Counted from the stretch's first letter, positions 17,517-25,994 are shown. The stretch is DNA of 64,000 bases from Caccocola sp964450835 (GCA_964450835.1 CAYVEQ010000002.1:1-64000), one strand, 5' to 3'. The notes: a model not told the origin generated them from the sequence alone. Numbers and translations are program-made.

Positions 17517-17528
17517 GAGGTTCCGACG

Positions 17529-19076
17529 ATGACAGTTAACGCTGTAAAACGCGATATACCCGACTACATAGAGGGCTACGGCAAAGTACGGCACTTCGAA
17601 GGTGCCTTCGCGAGAAAGCCCGAGGGCGCGGCGGCGGGAGCCAGGATGCGCCGCGCCGAAGCGGGGCTTGTGAACAAAGTCGCGCCGTCGCTCAAAGATG
17701 CGATAAAGGCAAGCGGGCTTAAAAGCGGAATGACGGTATCCTTCCACCACCATTTGAGAAACGGCGACTACGTCGTGAACATGGTACTCGACGCCTGCGC
17801 GGATCTCGGCATCAAAGGACTGACGCTCTTTCCTACGGCGCTCTTCGGCGTCCACAGAAAAGTCATCGATCATATAAAAAGCGGAGTCGTCGCGAAAATC
17901 ATGGGCTCCGTCAACGGCCCGATAGGCCGGCTCGTTTCGGAGGGCGGCATGGACGTTCCGGTCGTCTTAAGAAGCCACGGCGGACGGCCCCGCGCGGTCA
18001 TGGCGGGCGACGTGAAGATCGACGTCGCTTTCATAGCGGCCCCGTCGGCGGACTGCTTCGGCAACATCTGCGGCACGGCGGGAAAATCCGCCTGCGGCTC
18101 TCTCGGCTACGCCTACACGGACGCCGACTACGCCGACGTCGTAGTAGCCGTGACGGACAACCTGACGGCATATCCCGCCTCTCCAGTCTCAATTCCGCAG
18201 ACGAAAGTGGACATCGTGGCCGAGGTCCCATCAATCGGCGACCCGGCGGGCATCGTCTCCGGCACAACGAAAGTGACGCGCGACCCGCTGCGCCTTCTCA
18301 TCGCGAAATATGCGGCGCGCCTCATCGAGGCCAGCCCATATTTCAAAGAGGGCATATCCTTCCAGACAGGCGCGGGCGGCATACCTCTCGCGGTAACGGC
18401 TTTCATGAAAGAGGCCATGATACGGCGGGGAATCAAAGGGAGCTTCGGCCTTGGCGGCATAACGGGCTACTTTGTCGAGCTGCTCAAAGAGGGACTGGTC
18501 GGCAAGCTCATGGACGTGCAGTCCTTCGACCTCGAGGCGGTGCGCTCAATCGCTGAAAACCCAGCGCACATGGAAATCTCGGCGGACTGGTACGCGAACC
18601 CGTGGAACTGCGGGGCCGCGGTCAATATGCTCGACGTCGTGATACTCGGCGCGACGGAAGTGGACACGGACTTTAACGCAAACGTCAACACCGAGGCCGA
18701 CGGCGCGCTGCTCCACGGCACCGGCGGACATCAGGACACCGCGGCCGGCGCGAAACTCACGATAATCGCGCAGCCGCTTCTTCGCGGGCGCATACCCTGC
18801 GTCACGGAGAGAGTGCACAGCGTTACGACGCCGGGCGAAGTGATAGACGCGATAGTGACGGAGTACGGCATAACAATAAACCCGCGCCGGAAAGACCTGC
18901 TGGACGCGGTAAGCGGCATTCGCGGGCTGCCGCTGGTGCCGATGGACGAACTCGCGGCCAGGGCGGGAAAAATGTCCGGCCCGACAGACCCCGTCGCGGT
19001 TGCCGACAGAATAGTCGGAGTAATCGAGTGGCGCGACGGCACGGTAATAGACGTGGTGCGTCAGCTTAAACGATAA
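17529..19076 (+). CDS. citF: Citrate lyase alpha subunit (citrate:acetyl-ACP transferase)
   Basis: 515 aa, full length for CitF. The CoA-transferase-like fold is recognisable by SFHHHLRNGD near residue 75, the Gly-rich QTGAGGIPLA near 280 and the LHGTGGHQDTAAGA block near 400. It exchanges acetyl-ACP for citryl-ACP. Notably the operon ends here with a terminator: no citC (acetate ligase), citX or citG (prosthetic-group synthesis) is in the window, so maturation genes must be elsewhere if the enzyme is active. Confidence 0.94.
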   Translation: MTVNAVKRDIPDYIEGYGKVRHFEGAFARKPEGAAAGARMRRAEAGLVNKVAPSLKDAIKASGLKSGMTVSFHHHLRNGDYVVNMVLDACADLGIKGLTLFPTALFGVHRKVIDHIKSGVVAKIMGSVNGPIGRLVSEGGMDVPVVLRSHGGRPRAVMAGDVKIDVAFIAAPSADCFGNICGTAGKSACGSLGYAYTDADYADVVVAVTDNLTAYPASPVSIPQTKVDIVAEVPSIGDPAGIVSGTTKVTRDPLRLLIAKYAARLIEASPYFKEGISFQTGAGGIPLAVTAFMKEAMIRRGIKGSFGLGGITGYFVELLKEGLVGKLMDVQSFDLEAVRSIAENPAHMEISADWYANPWNCGAAVNMLDVVILGATEVDTDFNANVNTEADGALLHGTGGHQDTAAGAKLTIIAQPLLRGRIPCVTERVHSVTTPGEVIDAIVTEYGITINPRRKDLLDAVSGIRGLPLVPMDELAARAGKMSGPTDPVAVADRIVGVIEWRDGTVIDVVRQLKR

Positions 19077-19089
19077 AGGATATAAGGCG

Positions 19090-19129
19090 GCGGGGCGTCC
19101 CGACACGCAGGGAATGCCCCGCTTTTTTT
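19090..19129 (+). terminator. Terminator of the citrate lyase operon
   Basis: GCGGGGC pairs with GCCCCGC around an inner TCCC/GGGA helix, followed by seven Ts. It begins 14 bases after the citF stop. Confidence 0.88.
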
Positions 19130-19322
19130 ATTTTTACCGGCTTCTTAAAAGTTTAGCGTTTGCTCTTATTATAGAAGGCCCTTGAGGCGCCCGCTGTTCC
19201 CGCGCGCGGAGAAATTTCTGGAAAAAGGGCGGAGATTGGCGGTTTTGCGAAAGCGAGGCGTGTGTGCGGTTTATGTTTGTTGCCCGTCGCGGCATGGCCG
19301 CCACTTAGCCGGCGCCGCGCTG

Positions 19323-20028
19323 TCACTCCGTTTCCGCTTCGGGGCAGGAGGCGCTTACGACGCAGCTTTTGCGCACAGCGCATCCTATCGCGTCAAGCTC
19401 CGAGGCAAGAGCGGCGAGTCCTTCTTCGACAGAGCGCCACTCCGTTTCAAAGGCGCAGTCCACGATAAATAGCGCCTCTTTTGTCTTTCCGTCGACGCAC
19501 GCGTCGCGCGCGTCTCTGTGATTCCACAGCCAGCAGCATATTTTTTTGCGGTCGGCGTAGACTATCTGCCCTTCGCTGCATTCCACGGTGCTGTCGCCCG
19601 CGCCCAGAGGGTAAAATTTTTCTCCCGCACGCGCGTAACGGAGGACGAGCGCCCCGCGCAGCTTTTCTATGTCGTGCGCTCCCATCGGGAGGAGATTGAG
19701 TGCCGAGACGCAGTCATAGCAGTCAACAGCCGGTGACACTTCCCAGAGGTCGCCTTTGAATACGCGGCGAAGTAGAGCCTCTATCGACGAGCGGTACTTG
19801 CTCGGCTTGACTCCCATCGCCGAGTACACCTCGCGCCAGCGTCGCACGTCGGGGTGCGACGTCACGGTCTCCGCCGAGAGGCCGATTTCCTTTAATCTTT
19901 CGGCAAGCTCCGCCTTCAGTTCGCGCAGACGCGGGGTGTCGCGCGCGCCGGATATTTCCGTGCGCAGCCACCCGATCTTCGCATGAGGGAAGTTCCTCAA
20001 AATTTCACTGTCAATCGCGATTTTTCAT
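19323..20028 (-). pseudogene. B3/B4 tRNA-binding-domain protein, frameshifted at its start
   Basis: The body is an intact B3/4 domain (as in phenylalanyl-tRNA synthetase beta and stand-alone editing-like proteins): WREVYSAMGVKPSKYRSS near residue 75, SAVDCYDCVSALNLLP-type core and GDSTVE near 150, about 235 aa in all. The expected ATG at 20028 has a good TAAGGAG eight bases ahead but enters a stop after five codons. Removing one A from the A5 run (plus-strand Ts at 20021-20025) restores MKIAIDSEILRNFPH, joining exactly to the long frame. As written, translation could only start at an internal TTG at 20000. A sequencing error or a real single-base insertion would both explain it. It is last in the apbE operon. 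Confidence 0.8.
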
Positions 20029-20046
20029 TTTTCGCGCTCCTTACGT

Positions 20047-20541
20047 TTACCGCGTGATTTGCCTGACGCGCGCGCAGATTTTGTCGGCGAGCCAGCCGAC
20101 CGCCCAGCCTGCAGCGCTTCCCGCCGCGAAAAGCGGCAGGACATAGAGCCAAAGGCGGCGGTCTCCCACAAGCGCTGCCGCGACGGCAGTCTGTCCCGCG
20201 TTGAATGCCCACGCTCCCGCGACGCTGACCCAAGGCAGCGAGAGAGAATCTTTCCGCCTCCGGTAGACGAGCGTCATCGCCGAGGCCGCGGCCATGCCGC
20301 CGGAAAGAGAGCAAAGCGCAGCGAAAACATTCCCCGCGGCAAGCCATGCGAGAGCGACGCGCAGGAGCGTGACGGCGAAGGCTTCGGGCGCGCCCATCAG
20401 GACGAGCGCGGCGAGCGAAAAGACGTTCGCCGCTCCGAGCTTCATGCCCGGCGCGGGCATCGGAATGGCGCTCTCCGCCATATTCACGGCGAGGGCGCAT
20501 GCTGTCAATAAAGAAGTGAGGACAAGGCGGCGCGTATTCAT
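20047..20541 (-). CDS. Gx transporter family membrane protein (HepI-like)
   Basis: 164 aa with five or six hydrophobic segments and the conserved GMKLGAANVFSL near residue 33 typical of the Gx transporter family (once called heptaprenyl diphosphate synthase component I). The ATG at 20541 overlaps the stop of the preceding gene by one base (TGATG), so translation is coupled. These proteins co-occur with NusG domain II proteins and ApbE and are thought to be part of flavin-linked extracytoplasmic redox systems; the exact transported molecule is unknown. Confidence 0.85.
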   Translation of the reverse strand: MNTRRLVLTSLLTACALAVNMAESAIPMPAPGMKLGAANVFSLAALVLMGAPEAFAVTLLRVALAWLAAGNVFAALCSLSGGMAAASAMTLVYRRRKDSLSLPWVSVAGAWAFNAGQTAVAAALVGDRRLWLYVLPLFAAGSAAGWAVGWLADKICARVRQITR

Positions 20542-20909
20542 CACTCGCTCACCGCATCCGGTCCGCCTTTCGGCTCGCCGGTCACGCGAAGGACGAGCCT
20601 GTGCGGCAGGCAGACGGCTCCTTCGCCGGGGCGCGAAATTTCGCCGGTGCGCACGCAGACAAGGTCGGGACAGTCCGCCGACACTACGGCGGCGCGTCCC
20701 TCTCCGACGCGCACGACGTTAAAGCCGCCGCCGGCCTTTACCGTAATGTCGCGCGGCTCCGTGTCAAGCGGAATTTTCATGATGATTTTTCCGTTCACCG
20801 CTATTTCCGCGTATTCGGCCGTCTGAAAGCCGCGCGCAAACAGCGCCGCAGCGCAGAGAGCCGTTCCGGCGGCAGCGGCGAGCGCCGCCGCGCGGTCGAG
20901 CCGCCTCAT
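20541..20909 (-). CDS. NusG domain II-containing membrane-anchored protein
   Basis: 122 aa: one N-terminal membrane segment, then a small beta domain with CPDLVCVRTG and PGEGAVCLPHRLVL, the signature of the stand-alone NusG_II family. The KOW/NGN parts of real NusG are absent, so it is not a transcription factor. Its ATG overlaps the apbE stop by four bases. Family members sit with ApbE, FMN-binding and Rnf-type genes. Confidence 0.86.
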   Translation of the reverse strand: MRRLDRAAALAAAAGTALCAAALFARGFQTAEYAEIAVNGKIIMKIPLDTEPRDITVKAGGGFNVVRVGEGRAAVVSADCPDLVCVRTGEISRPGEGAVCLPHRLVLRVTGEPKGGPDAVSE

Positions 20910-21964
20910 TCCCCCTCTCCTCGCGCGGCAAGCGCCATGTCATCGGATGTGAGGCGGAAAATATCCCGCGCAGGGGGAGTGACCAGCACCTCGCCCTCCT
21001 CGGTTACGAGAACGGCTATTATATCCCTGTGCTTTTTAAGAAACCCGGGCGCGCGGCGCCGTCCCATGACGAAAAGCGCCGTGCAGAGCGCGTCGGCGCG
21101 GTAAGAGAGAGAGTCGGCCACAGTGACGGACGAAAGGCCGGATTGCGCCGGACGCCCGGTCGCAGGGTCGAGTATATGGTGATAACGCATCCCGTTCTTT
21201 TCAAAATAGCGTTCGTAAGGCCCCGAAGTCACGACGGAAAGCCCCTTAGACTCTATTGTGCCGAAATACTCCCCGCGGGGGCTCTCCGGGCGCTGAAGCC
21301 CCGCGCGCCACGGCCCGCCGCGCGGCGGCTCGCCGATGAAATCGAGATTGCCGCCGAGGTCGATTATCGCGCCGCGCGCGCCAGCGTCCGACAGGAAATC
21401 TTTCAGGCGATCCGCGACATAGCCCTTCGCAATCGCGCCGAGGTCAAGCGCCATGCCGCGCGGCAGTTTCGCGAAGTGCGCACCCTTTTCGCTTCGCAGT
21501 TCGATTTTTGTGTAATCCGTATGTTTCAGCGCTTCGGAGATTTCAGAGCCGGAGGGCACGCGCGCGTCCGGCGAGCCTATCTTCCACAAAGATGAAAGGC
21601 CGCCGAGCGCGGGATTGAACGCGCCGCCGGTGAAATCGGCCATCTCCACGGCGAGCGCGATAAGCCGTGTCGTCTCTTGGCTCACCGCGACCCACCCGCC
21701 GCCCGCCGCGTTGAGGCGCGCGATGTCGGAAGAGGGGATATTCATCGAAAAGAGATTTTCAAGAGAGACGATAATGTCGTCGGCGGCCTTCAGTTTTTCT
21801 TCGGCATTCCGCGCGCCGTACAGAGATAGGCGGACGTATGTGCCGAGGCGGAAATTTTCAAAGACAGCGGGCTTCGCGCCAAGGGATCCGCGCGCGGCGA
21901 AAGGCGCGGCGGCGAAAAGAAGCGCGGCGGCCGCGGTAAAAAGACAAAGCGCGCTTCTTTTCAT
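20906..21964 (-). CDS. apbE: FAD:protein FMN transferase
   Basis: 352 aa with an N-terminal signal peptide. The ApbE core is visible: LYGARNAEEKL, NAAGGGWVAVS, the DLGAIAKGYVADR block near residue 180, GGNLDF near 205, HHILDPATGRPA near 265 and a final SYRADALCTALFVMG. It flavinylates Thr/Ser of extracytoplasmic redox proteins at the expense of FAD and Mg2+. First gene of a four-gene operon. Its flavinylated partner is not in the window. Confidence 0.94.
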   Translation of the reverse strand: MKRSALCLFTAAAALLFAAAPFAARGSLGAKPAVFENFRLGTYVRLSLYGARNAEEKLKAADDIIVSLENLFSMNIPSSDIARLNAAGGGWVAVSQETTRLIALAVEMADFTGGAFNPALGGLSSLWKIGSPDARVPSGSEISEALKHTDYTKIELRSEKGAHFAKLPRGMALDLGAIAKGYVADRLKDFLSDAGARGAIIDLGGNLDFIGEPPRGGPWRAGLQRPESPRGEYFGTIESKGLSVVTSGPYERYFEKNGMRYHHILDPATGRPAQSGLSSVTVADSLSYRADALCTALFVMGRRRAPGFLKKHRDIIAVLVTEEGEVLVTPPARDIFRLTSDDMALAARGEGE

Positions 21965-22617
21965 AAAAATCCCGCCCTTTCGCGAACTGTTCGCGTCAAT
22001 TATAGCAAAGGAAACGACGCAGGCGCGCTAAAAAAAGACCGGGCGGACCGCGCGTGAAAAATTTCAAAAGCACGCGCGTCCGCTCGGATAAAAAGCCGCG
22101 GGCAGGCGGCGCGATGTCGTATAAAAAAGAGCGCGAGGATGGCGCGGGCGATAAAAGATCACGCAGGCAGCGGGCCTGAAAAAGAGCCGGCGGCGCGCGG
22201 GCGGCGCGGCAGGGAACGCCCGCGGCGAACGTGATGCGGCTGCCGGGCGGGTCCCGCGCAAACGGCGCGGCATTTTTGTTTTCTTTAACGCGCTCTTGCG
22301 CTTCGCCGCGTGCCGAAAAGCCGTTGTATCGTGCGTCAGATGGAAATATATTGAAGCTCCCGCGCGTTCGTGTCCCGTCGCGCGCAGTGCAGCCTGTCCG
22401 CCGGTTTCTTTTGTCTGTGTATTGCGGGTGGTTCGCGCTTTGTCGCGCGAGGCGCGCCGTGAGGAAAACCCCCGTGTCCGCCGGTGCGAGCCGCGCTGCG
22501 TCGGCCGCGCCGGTGCACCGAAGCGTCAATGAACGCTGCGCGGTCCGCTCACACGCGCGGGGCCGGAGCGTGTATCCCGTCCTTCCAGCCGTCGCTTTGC
22601 TTCGCCAAGCCGCCGGC
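21965..22617. other. Gene-free GC-rich spacer
   Basis: About 650 bases between apbE and the HAD gene. Long frames on both strands here are Arg/Ala/Pro-rich, lack Shine-Dalgarno sites and match no family I recognise. The apbE promoter must lie at its left end; nothing else is evident. Confidence 0.6.
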
Positions 22618-22646
22618 TTGTTGATTTTCACAACGCACCGTATAAT
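22618..22646 (+). promoter_or_regulatory. Promoter of the HAD phosphatase gene
   Basis: TTGTTG at 22618-22623, 17-base spacer, perfect TATAAT at 22641-22646, 45 bases before the start codon. Confidence 0.7.
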
Positions 22647-22690
22647 ATTTTCCGACTGCGGTTTTCGCAGACAGCGACGGAGGGGAAAAT

Positions 22691-23521
22691 ATGACAGACG
22701 GATTTGTCGCCGACGCTTTTATCTTCGACGTCGACGGCGTGCTGCTTGACGTGACTGAATCTTTCCACGAAGTCATCAGGCTGGCGGTAGAGACGGGCTG
22801 GGAAAAATTCTGTGGCGGCGCGTGCGACGCCCGCGGCTACGGCCCGGGGCACGCGTGGGTGCTGAAACGTCACGGAAGTTTTAACGACGATTACGACATC
22901 GTCTGGACGCTGCTTTCGATGGCGAAAGCGAGCGGCGAAAAAAAACTTTCGCTCGCGCTGCCTAGTCCGGAGCGTCTCGCCGAGGAGCTGCGGGATTTGC
23001 GCGCGCCGCTCGGCGAATGGCTTTCAGCCAGATACGGAGAACTTCCCCCGCGCGGCCCTGTGCGCGCCCTATGCGCGGAACTCTACGGAGACGCCGGGCG
23101 CGGGCTGAATAAGCGCGAGAAGCCGCTGCTCTCGCGGCGTTGGGACGAGCTCGGCCTGCCGGTCGCGATATACTCCGGGCGCAACGCCTTTGAATGGACC
23201 CTCGCGAAAAAGAACCTCGGCTGGGAGGATTTTCCCGACACCCTCGTTATCCACTCCGACCTCGGCATAAAAAAGCCGTCGCCCGCGGGGCTTGAAATTT
23301 TGTGCGGCCGCATGGGCGTCTCCTCTCCGGTATTCTTCGGCGACACTGCGAGCGACATGAAAGCGCAGGCGTCGTTCGGGCGCGGGCGCTTTGCCGCCAT
23401 AGGGCATCTGCTGCCGGAAGCCCGGTACAGATTCGACACGACGGAAGAGGCGGTCGCGGCTTTCGCGCCGGAGCGGGCGAAACGGGCCGCGGCAAAGGCG
23501 GAGGCGCGTCCGCGAACTTGA
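22691..23521 (+). CDS. HAD-superfamily phosphatase
   Basis: 276 aa. Motif I FDVDGVLLD near residue 12, motif II YSGRN near 162, and motifs III/IV KKPSPAGLE ... FFGDTASDMKAQ near 200-225 are all intact. The helical cap between residues 20 and 150 suits subfamily IA. It resembles the HAD-IA group annotated near histidinol-phosphate or phosphoglycolate phosphatases, but nothing nearby fixes the substrate. Its stop codon is embedded in the -35 box of the next transcription unit. Confidence 0.82.
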   Translation: MTDGFVADAFIFDVDGVLLDVTESFHEVIRLAVETGWEKFCGGACDARGYGPGHAWVLKRHGSFNDDYDIVWTLLSMAKASGEKKLSLALPSPERLAEELRDLRAPLGEWLSARYGELPPRGPVRALCAELYGDAGRGLNKREKPLLSRRWDELGLPVAIYSGRNAFEWTLAKKNLGWEDFPDTLVIHSDLGIKKPSPAGLEILCGRMGVSSPVFFGDTASDMKAQASFGRGRFAAIGHLLPEARYRFDTTEEAVAAFAPERAKRAAAKAEARPRT

Positions 23522-23546
23522 CAGCGTCCGATTTTGTAATTACAAT
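23518..23546 (+). promoter_or_regulatory. Strong promoter for the PaaK-type ligase unit
   Basis: Consensus TTGACA at 23518-23523, 17-base spacer, TACAAT at 23541-23546. It overlaps the end of the HAD gene and would give an untranslated leader of about 270 bases before the ligase. Confidence 0.78.
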
Positions 23547-23592
23547 CAGCTTGCATTCAGTCGGAATTTTTTATCGGGGAGGAACGCGAGGA

Positions 23593-23802
23593 ATGACGGC
23601 AACGCGCGGGAAGTTCGGTTTCGTCGTGCCGCTGCGGCCGTTCGCGCACGCCGGCTCCGCCGCTCTACCGCGAAACGGCTCCGCTCGCCCGTGTCCGGGC
23701 GGAACAGATACCGCCGGCCTTTGCCGCGTAAGCAGGCCCTGCTTTTCCCTGCCGCCCAGCTTTTTTTGCGCCGCCGCGCGCGGCGTCAGCACTCTCATAT
23801 AA
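23593..23802 (+). CDS. Possible 69-aa leader ORF upstream of the aryl-CoA ligase
   Basis: An ATG nine bases after GGGGAGGA opens a 69-codon frame ending 22 bases before the ligase start. It is rich in Pro, Cys and Phe (six Phe, several in the last 25 codons) and matches no family I know. A small hairpin (AAGCAG/CTGCTT, 23730-23744) lies near its end. It may be a leader peptide involved in attenuation, or a chance frame in a long leader. Confidence 0.25.
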   Translation: MTATRGKFGFVVPLRPFAHAGSAALPRNGSARPCPGGTDTAGLCRVSRPCFSLPPSFFCAAARGVSTLI

Positions 23803-23824
23803 CCACGGAAGGAACTGAGAAAAA

Positions 23825-25132
23825 ATGCAAAAGGAAAATTACTACCAGCCGGACATCGAATGCGCCCCGCGCGAGGTGATCAGGAAGTGGCAGTCCGACG
23901 GTCTTGTCCGCACGGTCAAACACGCCTACGAAAACTCAGCCTACTACCGTAAAAAGATGGACGACCACGGAGTTAAGCCGGAGGACATCAAAGGCCTTGA
24001 GGACATCACCAAGCTACCCTTCATGAGCAAAGATGACCTTCGCGAGGCATATCCTTACGGCCTCCTCTGCAAGCCTCTCCGCGATTGCGTCCGCATTCAG
24101 TCGACCAGCGGCACGACCGGGCGGCGTGTCATAGCCTTCTACACGCAGCACGACATCGACATCTGGGACATGACCTGCGCACGCGCGATAGTCGCGGCGG
24201 GCGGAACGCCCGACGACGTTGTGCAGGTCTGCTACGGCTACGGCCTCTTCACCGGCGGCCCCGGCCTCAACGGCGGCTCACATATGCTTGGCTCGCTCAC
24301 CCTCCCGATGTCCTCCGGCTCGACAGACCGCCAGATACAGTTCATGCAGGACTTAGGCTCCACCATCCTCTGCTGCACTCCGTCATACGCCGCCTACATA
24401 GGAGAGACGATCGTCGAAAGAGGGCTTCAGGACACCATCAGACTCAAGGCCGGCATCTTCGGCGCGGAGGCGTGGAGCGAGGAAATGCGCCGCGACATAG
24501 AAAAAAACCTCCGCATCAAAGCATACGACATCTACGGCCTCACAGAGCTTGAAGGCCCCGGGGTCAGCTACGAGTGCTCCGACCAGCACGGCATGCATAT
24601 CTGCGAGGACCAGTTCATACCGGAGCTGATAGACCCCGTGACGGGCGAGACTCTCCCCGACGGCGAGAAGGGCGAGCTCGTCTTCACCTCTCTCAACAAA
24701 GAGGCATTCCCGATGGTGCGCTACCGCACGCGCGACATCTGCATACTTTCGCACGCGCAGTGCCCGTGCGGCCGCACTCACGTCCGCATGTCCAAGCCGA
24801 TGGGCCGCAGCGACGATATGCTCATCATCAAGGGAGTCAACGTCTTCCCGTCGCAGATTGAGACAGTCCTCCTCAACCACGGATACGCGCCTAACTACCA
24901 GCTCGTCGTCGACCGCGTCAACAACACCGACACTCTTGACATCAACGTCGAAATGATTCCCGAAATGTTCAGCGACAACATCGGCGAGATAACGTCGCGC
25001 GAACAGGAGCTTGTCGGTGCGCTCAAAGGCTTCCTCGGAATATACGCGAAAGTGCATCTCGTGGCGCCCAAGAGCATACAGCGCAGCGAAGGCAAGGCGG
25101 TTCGCATCATCGACAACCGCAAGCTCTACTAA
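23825..25132 (+). CDS. paaK: Phenylacetate-CoA ligase family (PaaK-type aryl-CoA ligase)
   Basis: 435 aa. The AMP-binding P-loop STSGTTGRR near residue 98, YGLTELEGPGVSYEC near 240 and the C-terminal GRSDDMLIIKGVNVFPSQIE near 335 are characteristic of PaaK. It converts an arylacetate plus ATP and CoA to the CoA thioester. In anaerobes this enzyme goes with indolepyruvate:ferredoxin oxidoreductase and can run in the energy-conserving direction (aryl-CoA to ATP) during aromatic amino acid fermentation or activate aryl acids for resynthesis. The oxidoreductase itself is not in the window. Translation begins behind GGAAGGAAC. Confidence 0.92.
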   Translation: MQKENYYQPDIECAPREVIRKWQSDGLVRTVKHAYENSAYYRKKMDDHGVKPEDIKGLEDITKLPFMSKDDLREAYPYGLLCKPLRDCVRIQSTSGTTGRRVIAFYTQHDIDIWDMTCARAIVAAGGTPDDVVQVCYGYGLFTGGPGLNGGSHMLGSLTLPMSSGSTDRQIQFMQDLGSTILCCTPSYAAYIGETIVERGLQDTIRLKAGIFGAEAWSEEMRRDIEKNLRIKAYDIYGLTELEGPGVSYECSDQHGMHICEDQFIPELIDPVTGETLPDGEKGELVFTSLNKEAFPMVRYRTRDICILSHAQCPCGRTHVRMSKPMGRSDDMLIIKGVNVFPSQIETVLLNHGYAPNYQLVVDRVNNTDTLDINVEMIPEMFSDNIGEITSREQELVGALKGFLGIYAKVHLVAPKSIQRSEGKAVRIIDNRKLY

Positions 25133-25164
25133 TCGGACAGGCAACGCCAGAAAGGGGCAGAGAG

Positions 25165-25602
25165 ATGACAGTAAAACAGGTATCCGTCTTTCTTGAGAAC
25201 AAACCGGGCAGACTAGCGGAACTTGTGGAACTTCTCCGCAGACACGGGATAGACATGAGGGCGCTCACTCTCGCGGAAGCCTCGGACTTCGGGATAGTCC
25301 GCCTGATAGCGGACGACCCCGACAAGACTCACAAGGCGCTCAAAGACGAGGGCCACATTTCTTCCGTCACGCCTGTGATAGCGGCCTCGGTCTCGGACAC
25401 TCCGGGCGCGCTTTACGGGATACTCGAAGCGATGCGCGAGAACGGGATCAATATAGAATACACCTACGCCTTCACGACGCGCAAAGACAACGGCGCCTAC
25501 ATGGTCTTCCGCGTGGCCGACAGCAGCATAGAAGCGGCGGAAAAACTTCTCAAAGAGCGCGACATCAAAATCGTCTCGCAGGAAGATCTCTACAATCTCT
25601 AA
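25165..25602 (+). CDS. Tandem ACT-domain protein partner of PaaK
   Basis: 145 aa made of two ACT domains: VSVFLENKPGRLAELVELLRRHGI at the start and VSDTPGALYGILEAMRENGINIEY from about residue 72. ACT pairs bind amino acids; this short form is typically encoded next to PaaK in anaerobes and probably senses an aromatic amino acid to adjust the ligase. It follows paaK by 32 bases with GAAAGGGGC before the ATG. No catalytic domain is present. Confidence 0.88.
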   Translation: MTVKQVSVFLENKPGRLAELVELLRRHGIDMRALTLAEASDFGIVRLIADDPDKTHKALKDEGHISSVTPVIAASVSDTPGALYGILEAMRENGINIEYTYAFTTRKDNGAYMVFRVADSSIEAAEKLLKERDIKIVSQEDLYNL

Positions 25603-25606
25603 GAAA

Positions 25607-25642
25607 ACGGCAGAGCCCCGCGAGCGCGCGGGGCTCTGCCGT
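25607..25642 (+). terminator. Perfect 16-bp hairpin after the ACT gene
   Basis: ACGGCAGAGCCCCGCG pairs fully with its complement around an AGCG loop. There is no T run afterwards on the plus strand, though an A run precedes it. It probably ends the paaK-ACT message or protects its 3' end. Confidence 0.65.
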
Positions 25643-25670
25643 GTCAGCGCGTAGCGCCGCACGCGCGCTA

Positions 25671-25699
25671 TTGACATTCACGCGACGAAGCGCAAAAAT
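25671..25699 (+). promoter_or_regulatory. Promoter of the T-box transcript
   Basis: TTGACA at 25671-25676, 17-base spacer, AAAAAT at 25694-25699 (four of six). Transcription would start just ahead of T-box stem I. Confidence 0.55.
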
Positions 25700-25721
25700 A
25701 ACATTCGTTATTAGGCCAAAT

Positions 25722-25994
25722 GCGATGAGGGAAAGAAGTAAGCCCGCGGACACTCCCGCAGAGAGCCGCCGGTCGGTGTAAGGCGGCGGAGAGACGGACC
25801 GAAATACATTCCAGGAGCAGCGCGCTGAACGGACGCGAAGCGTCTCAGTAGGAGGCGACGGGTTCGCCCGTAAAAGCGAAGAGGGTGCCGGCTGCGCGCC
25901 GCACCCTGCGAGGGCGTTTTCCGCGAGGGAACGCCGAACTGAGGTGGTACCACGGGATTAGTGCCCGTCCTCTGACACGGGAGGGCGGGCTTTT
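25722..25994 (+). promoter_or_regulatory. T-box riboswitch, probable tyrosine specifier (UAC)
   Basis: All T-box landmarks are present. Stem I opens with GATGAGGGAAAGAAGTA; GAGAG and GGTGTAA follow as the conserved apical elements. The lower helix GGAA/TTCC encloses the specifier loop with GAAA-TAC-A, giving specifier codon UAC at 25805-25807. The T-box consensus AGGTGGTACCACGG is at 25942-25955. A ten-pair terminator (GCCCGTCCTC / GAGGGCGGGC) at 25963-25990 runs into TTTT. Uncharged tRNA-Tyr should stabilise the antiterminator and switch on the downstream acyl-CoA ligase. The class is certain; the specifier reading is strong but rests on manual folding. Confidence 0.93.

Noticed and set aside
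21996..22631. 211-codon minus-strand frame in the spacer before the HAD gene
   Set aside because: Biased Arg/Ala/Pro composition, no start signal, and it ends inside the HAD promoter region. Treated as non-coding.
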